Origin: Blastobasis lacticolella
Taxonomy: Eukaryota > Arthropoda > Insecta > Lepidoptera > Blastobasidae
DNA: 64,000 nucleotides
Assembly (NCBI GenBank): GCA_905147135.1
Contig: LR990044.1
Span: 8,188,122-8,252,121 of the forward strand
Direction: 5' to 3'
Below the pieces are notes generated by a model. The model saw only the letters and a program-made list of their open reading frames with translations. It did no database searches and was not told where the DNA came from. Positions 56,746 through 64,000 of this stretch are shown in pieces (the stretch's first letter is position 1; the number at the start of each line of letters is the position of its first letter). Both the position numbers and the translations under genes were made by a program.

Positions 56746-57066
56746 ATTCATCTTGGCGATTATGTCCCGGTTGTGCTCTCGCGCACCAGGGCCCGGGGTC
56801 CGCCTAAGCCATGATCCAGGATTTGGCAGATCAGATAATTACTTCTACCAAGAAAACCTGACCAGCTTGGTTCGTGGTTACACATTCAGTCGCACAGAAT
56901 GTGCAGGTTTCATCACGATGTTTTCTTTTACCGTAAAAGCATCGGTTAGCATTCAACTAATATACATAACTCAGAAAAGAGTCAGTGGTACATGGCCGCA
57001 GTGGGATTCGAACTCGGTACCTCTCACTTACGAGTTGAATACCTTAACCACTCGGCCACCGACACT
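56746..57066 (-). repeat. SINE-C copy, near full length
   Basis: Antisense TTCATCTTGGCGATTATGTC to the head: GGGATTCGAACTCGGTACC (antisense B box) and CCACTCGGCCA (antisense A box, 57048-57058). It has an internal deletion near 56845. A weak 7-bp flank repeat GTATTAT is at 56731 and 57079. Confidence 0.8.
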
Positions 57067-57249
57067 CACGTACTCGATGTATTATTAAATGTAATTCAAA
57101 TAGTACAACAAGCTGTCGCATAATCCGCACAACACAGTTTCATTAAAACTGAGTAGAACACGCATAGATAGGAATGTAATTACATTATTTATTACGCTCA
57201 AACATTATTTATTTGTAGAAGGCTTTTAGATGTAGTAGATATGTGTAGA

Positions 57250-57475
57250 ATGGAAGGGTCGGTAGAGGGCGGCCGAGGAGGACATTATAATTTATAAGTA
57301 CTAATAAAATAAATGACCTTTTCCAAAAAAGAGCTAAAAGTACCCTAAACTAACGTAAATGTTTCCAAGATGTGATGTAGAATTGAGGATCGTGAATGTG
57401 AAAGAGGCTAAAGAGGTGCGTCTGGATTGTAGCTTATGACAGCAGTCTTAGCTTATGCTTATGGGATAGGTACCG
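57250..57475 (+). pseudogene. RTE-type LINE C-terminus, degraded
   Basis: GGGTCGGTAGAGGGCGGCCG and CCGAGGAGGAC, then CCAAAAAAGAGCTAAAAGTA and GTGAAAGAGGCTAAAGAGGT (VKEAKEV). This is the same unit as 15580-15800, with indels. Confidence 0.6.
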
Positions 57476-57479
57476 CTTA

Positions 57480-58134
57480 CCATCTCTAAGAGCATACATA
57501 TCCTAGGTGTCGACATCTCCAGCGACGTCCAGTTTCGCAGTCATTTGGAAGAAAAGGTCAAGCTCGCATCTAAAAAGCTGGGTGTGCTTAACAGATCAAA
57601 GCAATACTTTACGCCGGGGCAACGGCTTCTCCTTTACAAGGCTCAAGTCAGACCCCATCTGGAATATTGCTCTCATCTATGGGCGGGAGCATCGGCATAT
57701 CAGCTTGGTCCTTGTGACTCGATCCAAAAGCGCGCTGTGAGAATTGATACTATGCTTACAAGTGGTATTGAGCCGCTGAGTCAGCGGAGGGATTTCGCCT
57801 CCCTTTGTGTGTTCTACCGCTTGTACTCATCGCACCGCTCGCCATCGACAGGGAGTTCATCCTCACACCTTGGAGCCAAATTGGTCGCGAACTGTGCGGT
57901 TCCAAAGGAACTTTCTCCCACGCACACTAAGGTTGTGGAATGAACTACCTGGAGAGGTTTTCCCTGGAGAGTACAACATGGAGTTCTTCAAGAAAGGGGT
58001 TAAAAGGTTTTTACGGGGTCGGCAACGCGTGGGTGATGCCCCTGGTATTGCAAACGTCCATAAGCTGTGGTGACTGCTTACCATCAGGCAGGCCGCAAGC
58101 TTGTTTGCCACCTTAGTGATATAAAAAAAAAAAG
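57480..58134 (+). pseudogene. LINE-A reverse transcriptase C-terminus with 3' tail
   Basis: The best-preserved coding remnant. Frame one, from about 57497, includes HILGVDISSDVQFRSHLEEK, LNRSKQYFTPGQRLLLYKAQ, VRPHLEYCSHLWAGASAYQL and RRDFASLCVFYRLY. After a frameshift near 57825 the text continues HRTARHRQGVHPHTLEPNW, RNFLPRTLRLWNELPGEVFP and FKKGVKRFLRGRQRVGDAPG, stop at 58071-58073. RPxxEYCSHLW and LPRTxxLWNxLPxxVFP are standard C-terminal motifs of insect non-LTR ORF2 proteins. The 3' tail CATCAGGCAGGCCGCAAGCT and TTGCCACCTTAGTGATAT ends in an A run. The catalytic domain is absent, and one frameshift breaks the frame. Confidence 0.85.
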
Positions 58135-58396
58135 GTACAGGCGTGAGTGTGTATATAATATGTTGAAATATCAAAAAAGTCGAAAGTCCAAATTTCTTTT
58201 TTGAGTAGGACATTCTGTAAATCTTTCAATCGTCACTTTGGCCGCTCCAGAGCCGGAGCACGTGCAGTGTGCACCCCACGCCGACAACGGCCAGACCGTG
58301 TCCGAAAAATGTAGATTGTGTTCACTATTCTTTTCGATTTAAATAAGAATGTTCATCAACACTGGCAAGAATATTTTATCGACTATGCCTTAATTA

Positions 58397-58625
58397 TTTT
58401 AGAAGGCAGACCAACAGACAAGCGGGCCACCTCATGGAAAGTGGTCACCGCCGCCTATGGACATCAGCAACACCAGGGGAGTCACCAATGCTTTACCAGC
58501 TTCTAAAAAGTCTTGAACGCTCCCATGTCATATTTTAAAGGAATCACTGTGGTTGGGAGCTCATTCCACATCCAAATCGAAAGCGAGATACGTACTTTCG
58601 AACCTTCGCGTTGACACCACTAGTG
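58397..58625 (-). repeat. LINE-B 3' region
   Basis: Antisense AGACCAACAGACAAGCGGGC, CACCTCATGGAAAGTGGTCA, ACCAGGGGAGTCACCAATGC and TGGGAGCTCATTCCACATCC. It overlaps in content with 37315-37440 and 42440-42625. Confidence 0.6.
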
Positions 58626-59130
58626 GTGGGTCTTTAATTTAAGTTAGAGTTTAGACGGCCTGTCCGTTATTACGTTCACTCTGTGTAAATTAAGCTCTGG
58701 GCTAGTAGGCCTTTTCAGCAAGTTGTCCTTTTAACCTCTTACAATAAGTTGGAGCAAATACAAACCAAATTCAGAAAACAAGCAAATAAATGAAACTCAT
58801 TATTAGAACCCTTTGACATCTCTAAGTCTACATTAACTTTGTAGATATAACACCACAGGACACTTAGTACAACACTTAGTAACTTATGCTTTATCAGAAA
58901 CACGAACCGCTTAGAATTTTCGAGAACTGCCTCTTCTTCTCAATTGATAAGAAGACTTACAGCTAATACCTACTATTAGTCTCAGTGGGAGGTTTCGTTG
59001 AGTTCCTAAACTGAGTTTTGTGAGTGCCTGTATACATTTTAAGTAGTCGACTCTTTGTGTTGTGCATTCTTGATGGAACTCCATTGTATTATAGATTCAC
59101 ACGAACACACATAGAACACTTTTATACACT

Positions 59131-59288
59131 AGTTCCACTGAATCTATTATATTTATAAACTTTTAATTAATTGCGACTCTTAATTAGTTTCGGGCATCAT
59201 ATTCTGGCAATGTTCAAATTTTAACAAATTATTCGACACCGGTCGCAATTAATTAAACGTTTATAAATATCATATATTCAGTGGAACT
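59131..59288. mobile_element. 158-bp palindromic MITE-like element
   Basis: The left arm 59131-59177 (AGTTCCACTGAATCTATTAT...TTAATTAATTGCGAC) and right arm 59242-59288 are inverted repeats of 47 bp with about four mismatches. No ORF. Target duplication not clear. Confidence 0.75.
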
Positions 59289-59869
59289 TGTGTTTTAATC
59301 TAAGTATAAATTAAATATTTTAGTTCTATTATCTATTTCCAGTCCATTCTTTCGATATTGTAGTATCGATACAACATTTTCATTCTGTCACATTGAAGAA
59401 CGCAAACTGTGAGATTACTTCCGAATATATTGACATCTATGCATAACCTATTTCAAATAGATATTGTCGAAAGACGCGTATATTTCCGTTTTTTCTTTCC
59501 GCCAAAAAAGAACTCTTTCGCAAACGATCCACGACGTTTTGAATTGCAATTACCTCGCTCGACCTTTCCCTCACAATGCTGCGACGGCCAACCCTTCTAT
59601 TGTTACATTTAATGCGGGATATATGAAAAAAAAAGGTCAACATAATGTATCGCCATTTGTCCGCGGGCACGGCCGGCCACGCGTCGCTGTCACGTCATTA
59701 TGGAACAACGACGTAGTAACTACAAGACGTCACTTTTAAAAGCGTTATAGCACAGCATAGAGAACTTCTCCCCCCAACAGTATGGCTGTGGCATCTTAGC
59801 CATATTCTCGAAATAGTAACAAATGGCTTTCATGTCCTTTGACTTATAAGAACCTTACTTTCGTAATCT
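59289..59869. other. unassigned intergenic DNA
   Basis: No gene. Positions 59655-59735 are CpG-rich and include CACGTCATTATGG and ACGACGTAGTAAC, which look like possible CREB/ATF-type sites. Confidence 0.35.
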
Positions 59870-60060
59870 CCCTTTTTAGTAGTAATTTAAGGAACCCTTA
59901 TAGTTTTGCCTTATCCGTCTGTTCACGGCTTATCTCAAAAATTATTAATAATAGAAAGCTGACATTTATGGTATGGTTATTATTGCACGGGGTTTCAAAT
60001 TTGTATGGAAGTCTTAAGTCCCATATAACTTGGAAACGATATATTTTAATGGAAATTTGA
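59870..60060 (+). repeat. dispersed GGAACCCTTATAGTTTTGCC-type repeat
   Basis: AAGGAACCCTTATAGTTTTG, CCGTCTGTTCACGGCTTATC and AATAATAGAAAGCTGACATT. This is a repeat type I know to be common in lepidopteran genomes. Single copy here. Confidence 0.5.
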
Positions 60061-60374
60061 CAATCTACAAGCATAGATATTGTTTCTGTATCACGTCTAC
60101 AAAATTTAATTGGCTTTGATAGTGCAATATTGAAAACATGATAAAACTACGTTAGTACGGAGCGCGCTCGTTAGACACTCGTCTTAAGTTGTCACCAAGC
60201 ATTTAGCCGGCATAAGCATTATTCACAAAATCGGTGTTTAAAGTTAACAGCAACTTAAGAGAGTTCAGTTTTCACCGTTCTTTATTGGTACAATTTGAAA
60301 TGCCGACTTAAGTTTAGTGCCGAATTAGGTTATTATTTACTTATTTATTATTTATATAAAACTATTAAATATTG

Positions 60375-60480
60375 CACTAAAAATAATACAATTGGCGGAG
60401 TTAGCCATCAAGGCTTTATCTACCAATCAACCAGCCATGCGTGAAGTGTGTGAGGGGTGCCAAAAGCGGAACAGAGAATT
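60375..60480 (-). repeat. LINE 3' end, copy 2 of a pair
   Basis: ACAATTGGCGGAGTTAGCCA, TCAAGGCTTTATCTACCAAT and CAACCAGCCATGC match 48631-48790. Confidence 0.55.
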
Positions 60481-60679
60481 TAGTATTAATATATTAAAAG
60501 GCAACAGTTTTACGTCTCCCATCCAAAAAATATTAGTTCATTTTTATGCCAAGCGTCAACTTTTACCCACTGAACTGTGTACTTAGTAAGAATGACTCGT
60601 CCACAGGCTGTACGGCCGTGAGGTGGTCACACTAAAGGAATAATCATAAAATTTGCCTACTGGCACGAATTATATGTCG

Positions 60680-60772
60680 TGACGTCATCATGGCGCTGCG
60701 AAGGGGCGGGAGGAGCCGCATTTTCTCCCTCGAAGACTACCCTCATTTTATACAAGGTGTTGGTTTGGTCAG
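60680..60772 (+). promoter_or_regulatory. promoter-like cluster (CRE, GC box, TATA-like, initiator-like)
   Basis: TGACGTCA at 60680-60687 is a perfect cAMP-response element. GGGGCGGG is at 60703-60710, TTTATACA at 60747-60754 and TCAG at 60769-60772. The TATA-like box lies 24 bases before the initiator A, and the local sequence is GC-rich. The same DNA also codes the small ORF listed next. Both readings cannot be fully right. Confidence 0.3.
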
Positions 60773-60824
60773 CGACGAGCGTGACGAGTATTTACAATTA
60801 AATCTAGATTTCGAGCAAAAGTAA
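60690..60824 (+). CDS. candidate 44-aa small ORF
   Basis: ATG at 60690 to TAA at 60822-60824. The peptide begins MALRRGGRSRIFSLEDYPHF and is strongly charged at both ends (SDERDEY near the C-terminus). The composition looks more protein-like than the chance ORFs around it, but it is short and I do not recognise it. It could instead be transcript leader or non-coding promoter DNA, or a first exon: AAG|GTGTTG at 60755-60760 is a possible donor. Confidence 0.25.
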   Translation: MALRRGGRSRIFSLEDYPHFIQGVGLVSDERDEYLQLNLDFEQK

Positions 60825-61069
60825 TATTACACACCGCCTACTACTAATATGACCTTTTGACTAATAACTGCCCCAATTGTCAGTTATTGACCTACCCGCA
60901 GTTTTTTTACCTTCACTAACGTAGTTAAATTTTAGTAGATGCCTACCTACCTGAGGTTTGTTTTGCTCTTGGTCATTTTAATTCTCATTCCTATGCTATA
61001 GTTTACCTACCTGTAATAACCATGCCTATAATTATGAAGAGGAAAACTTTATAGGTCTCTCTTCTACAT
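60825..61069. other. unassigned intergenic DNA
   Basis: No gene recognised. Confidence 0.4.
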
Positions 61070-61190
61070 ATATAGGCCTGCTGGAAGAGATTTCTTCTTA
61101 GAAATAAGTAGTGCCTGTTGTGTCGTCTTTAATTTTGTAATCTCTGTATACTATATATTGCGTGCAATAAATTGTTAAATAAATGTTTGT
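61070..61190 (+). repeat. LINE-C 3' end, truncated
   Basis: GGCCTGCTGGAAGAGATTTC, AAATAAGTAGTGCCTGTTGT and the end CAATAAATTGTTAAATAAAT match the last 130 bp of 52958-53460. Confidence 0.7.
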
Positions 61191-61309
61191 AAACTTGTGA
61201 ATTTTTGTTTTGTGGGTAATCAGCGACTCCGAGAGTAATTATTTTTTGAGTAAGTATTTTGTTATTAAAATAAATTTTCTTTTGACATACCAATTTTTAA
61301 AAATATTGT

Positions 61310-61385
61310 GTATATGTAGAGGTGTGTCAGAGTCGTAGCTCGTGGCACTCGATAGCTTCTGCCTACCCTTATATGATACGGATGC
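61310..61385 (+). pseudogene. RTE-type LINE C-terminal scrap
   Basis: GAGGTGTGTCAGAGTCGTAG and GCTTCTGCCTACCC match the last bases of the 15580-15800 unit. Confidence 0.5.
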
Positions 61386-62454
61386 ATAATGAAAAATAAT
61401 GTTTTTCACTGTTTATTTAATTTTTAACTGTTTATTTTTCTTGTAATCTGTGGGTCTAAAAATGCCGCATTAGCATTTCATATTATGATTCATATTAGTA
61501 CCACAAACTTATCTGATACAGTTACCAAACCTGGAACTAGGTGACGCTATTTTGAATTGTCATGTCAGCGTCAACAATAACGACCCTAATGTGGTCTTTT
61601 TACACCCCCTGGACTCGATTCTACATTTTTCAACGACCAAAACAACAGCCTGTACCCTCCGCAGGTTACTACACTCGCTGACGTATATCGCCAACCATAA
61701 CAATTGCTCAAACGACATGACGCAAATGAGTGAAAGGAATAAAGGTGGTATACTTAATATTCACGACACAGTATGTTTAATACGCTAAATGGTCTAAACG
61801 TAAAGTACAATGGGTTGATTATTATTTAACTAGGTCGTTTACGGGTCGTTTTCGTTAAGTAGCAATGAAGTGACTTACGACATCGTAAACTAAAGTGATC
61901 ATAAGGTTTTTTGGCTACATTTTCCGTCGCCGCGAACCCCATTCCAACCCATCCCAAAAGACGACTAAAGTCATAGAGGAAGACCAAAATTAGAAATTGA
62001 GTAGTACCATTTTTCTGTTGAGCATTTTCTATTTTATACGCCTGCCAAGCGTGGAGATTATGCCATTAAATGCACGAGGCGCGACTTAGTTGACATGGTC
62101 TTTCTACTGAAGATAACTTCTAATTTAGTTGATTGACCTCAGCTTTTGGAACAAATACCACTCATAACCTCGCCTAACAGAACTTTGCGTATAAGCGTAA
62201 CACTTTTCTGTGGCGTAGCTGCGATAACTTCAACAGATTAAGTAAAGACAAGGAATTCGATTTGTTTAAGTCAGGCGTTATTGAAAGAACGAAAAAAAAA
62301 CATAGCAAATCACGACACAACAGTTACAGTTACAGACAAAGGAAACAAATAATTAAACTTTTTGTATTAGATTGTATTTACTACATATGGGCCTTTTATA
62401 TGTTTTTATCGTAGACTATTTTAAATAGTAGGTAGTTCCTGCTGGTCCACTGAA
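61386..62454. other. unassigned intergenic DNA
   Basis: No gene. Positions 62041-62066 (CTGCCAAGCGTGGAGATTAT) are a small SINE-B scrap. Confidence 0.45.
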
Positions 62455-62633
62455 GTATTCTCCAGTGCTCCATAGGGTGGGGCTTTTGGGGGAACAGTGG
62501 CTTTGACAGTGGAATCAATGCAAATATCCCGGAATTTGCTATTATCGATACCCCTAGTGATCTAGCGAGCTGCGGTGATCACTCCCAATCAGGTGGCGTA
62601 ATCACCTGTTTTTCTACTGTATGGCATAAAAAA
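62455..62633 (+). repeat. LINE-B 3' tail, variant
   Basis: CTCCAGTGCTCCATAGGGTG, TTTGGGGGAACAGTGGCTTT, GGTGATCACTCCCAATCAGG and TTTCTACTGTATGGCATAAA. It aligns with 14627-14818. Confidence 0.6.
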
Positions 62634-62651
62634 AGTAATAACAGCAACTAC

Positions 62652-62732
62652 CTGATGTAGACTTATTGCGCATTATTGCATAAAAAACTAAAAAGGATTT
62701 TTATGCAATAATGCGCAATAAGTCTACATCAG
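62652..62732. repeat. perfect 35-bp hairpin
   Basis: The left arm 62652-62686 (CTGATGTAGACTTATTGCGC and on) and right arm 62698-62732 are exact reverse complements around an 11-base loop. It starts 18 bases after the end of a LINE-B tail. There is no target duplication and no other copy in the window. It could be a very short foldback element, an inverted duplication, or a hairpin RNA precursor. Confidence 0.9.
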
Positions 62733-62739
62733 TTGTGTT

Positions 62740-63626
62740 GATTCTGTTTGCGCTGCCCCTCAACGGAATCCTGAAGATGATAGAAGCCAGGATGGATTAT
62801 GTTTTTCTAGCTGGTTCATCGATTTGAATGTTATCTACCTACCTATATAATAAAACATATACCTACTAACATTTAAGGACGAAATTGTGTGAAATTGAAC
62901 AATTTTAATTTAATTTCATTAATTTTATAAACATGCTCCGTAAACACCCACGCACACAGTAGGCACGTTCCGAAACGCGTACGTATTACGCATTTTATAA
63001 ATCACGGTACCCACCGCGTTATTGTCAGCACACGACCCCGCCCGGACGAAATTCCCTGCGAATTGCTCGTCCCGATATGACACTAATTAAATTCCGCCAA
63101 ATCCCAAGAGTAAACAGCGAAAATTCCTTTGACATGTCTTATTCAATCGCCCACCCTTATTAAGGTCGTAACGTAACGCGGCTTTATTGGCTGCCTACCT
63201 AATTTAAAAAAAAAAGTACCACCTGTTTCTTTTTCTTTTCAACTCCATTGTAAGCAAGGGCTTGACATGGTTTATTTTCGTCTGAATGCACGTACATGAT
63301 CCTGATCTATGGCTCGACTGTTACACTTTAATCAAGGGTTTTGTCATTATCCCGATTCCCGCTGCCTGGTAGAGGAGCAAAAAGCGTATGTGTAAATTGT
63401 AGAATGTGTCTTTAGTGTGTGTAGTGTCGGGGATTTCAGTGAGTTCGGGCTCGTTTATATGTCACGCTTACAAATCGTGTACGCTCAGACCCTCGGCGGC
63501 AACCGAACTGCGTACGCGCAGCGAATGAACAGCGTCCGCATGGATATGAGAAGACAATCTGAGTGTACTAGTCAGTTGCGGCAGTCCGCTTTCGGTCGCA
63601 CGCGTTGTTAATAAGACACGTTTTTT
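62740..63626. other. unassigned intergenic DNA, CpG-rich at the end
   Basis: No convincing gene. Positions 63475-63610 are CpG-rich (CGTACGCGCAGCGAATGAAC) and include a TCAGTTGCGG initiator-like site at 63571. Confidence 0.4.
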
Positions 63627-63720
63627 TATGCTACTTAGTGACAAACGAGAGTGAAAAATGGTAAGTGGTAACTGTCACCCATAACATCTACAATTCATAT
63701 ATTTAGGTTTCAAGTAACAC
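63627..63720 (-). repeat. LINE-E 3' tail, copy 3
   Basis: GCTACTTAGTGACAAACGAG, GTGGTAACTGTCACCCATAA and CATCTACAATTCATATATTT match 26262 and 51740. Confidence 0.55.
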
Positions 63721-64000
63721 AAATGCAGAACCGCAGATGCGTTGTAAATTATAAAGTAGGTAAGTGCTATCATTTGGAACATCAGTTCGATTATAATGAT
63801 TCTCCGTTTGTCAATGTTACTTTAATTAATAATAATTAAAATTCGCCATAACAGTCTTTGCGGTCATTTTAGAGTAACAAGTTAATATTGTTAATGTATT
63901 ATTATGGACTGAGTTGAAGCTGCTAAATTGGAGAATTATCCCAAAAGTATATAAAGAAAATATGCGAAATTAATGAAAGAATTATTCGCTGTTCTAACGA
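63721..64000. other. unassigned AT-rich DNA to the window end
   Basis: Nothing recognised. Confidence 0.4.

Noticed and set aside
57480..58073. A functional reverse transcriptase gene
   Set aside because: Only the C-terminal part is present, with a frameshift near 57825. The catalytic FADD region is absent.

Overview
This window looks like intergenic, repeat-dominated nuclear DNA from a moth or butterfly (Lepidoptera). The basis is the repeat content: AT-rich background, two tRNA-headed SINE families, a third SINE-like family with a TGATGA tail, many 5'-truncated non-LTR (LINE) 3' ends, RTE-type reverse-transcriptase C-termini of a kind common in lepidopteran genomes, and several TIR/MITE-like palindromes. 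I recognise no complete gene of known function, no genuine tRNA or rRNA gene, and no multi-exon host gene. Family labels used here (SINE-A/B/C, LINE-A/B/C/E/G, repeats F, H, I, K, TIR-P) are local names, not database names.

Layout. 0-5 kb: a candidate 65-aa coding exon or small gene on the minus strand at the left edge (149-346), then SINE-A, SINE-B and LINE-C scraps. 5-14 kb: truncated SINE-C copies with clear target-site duplications (TSDs), a TIR-bearing repeat, a CpG-rich repeat, a side-by-side SINE-A pair and RTE C-termini. 14-18 kb: the best nested region, with a TA-flanked MITE inside a SINE-C remnant and a SINE-B inside another SINE-C. 18-28 kb: mostly sparse AT-rich DNA with isolated SINEs. 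28-31.4 kb: LINE pseudogenes, including a minus-strand reverse transcriptase fragment with PQGS and FxDD motifs. 31.4-35 kb: sparse. 35-40 kb: more TIR repeats, two ~95-bp MITEs of one family, and a ~610-bp TIR element. 40-53 kb: SINE-B copies with 10-bp TSDs, RTE pseudogenes, an AT-rich palindrome cluster and a TG/CG microsatellite. 53-64 kb: LINE-C and LINE-A C-termini with 3' tails, three more SINE or TIR units, a promoter-like GC-rich site with a 44-codon ORF (60690-60824) and a perfect 35-bp hairpin (62652-62732).

The parts do not form a pathway. LINE families supply the enzymology that normally mobilises SINEs, and the SINE copies here have TSDs and 5' truncations that fit this, but every LINE copy in the window is truncated or broken. 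The most interesting items are the nested insertions, the small palindromic elements with no identified autonomous partner, and the two possible small genes or promoters.
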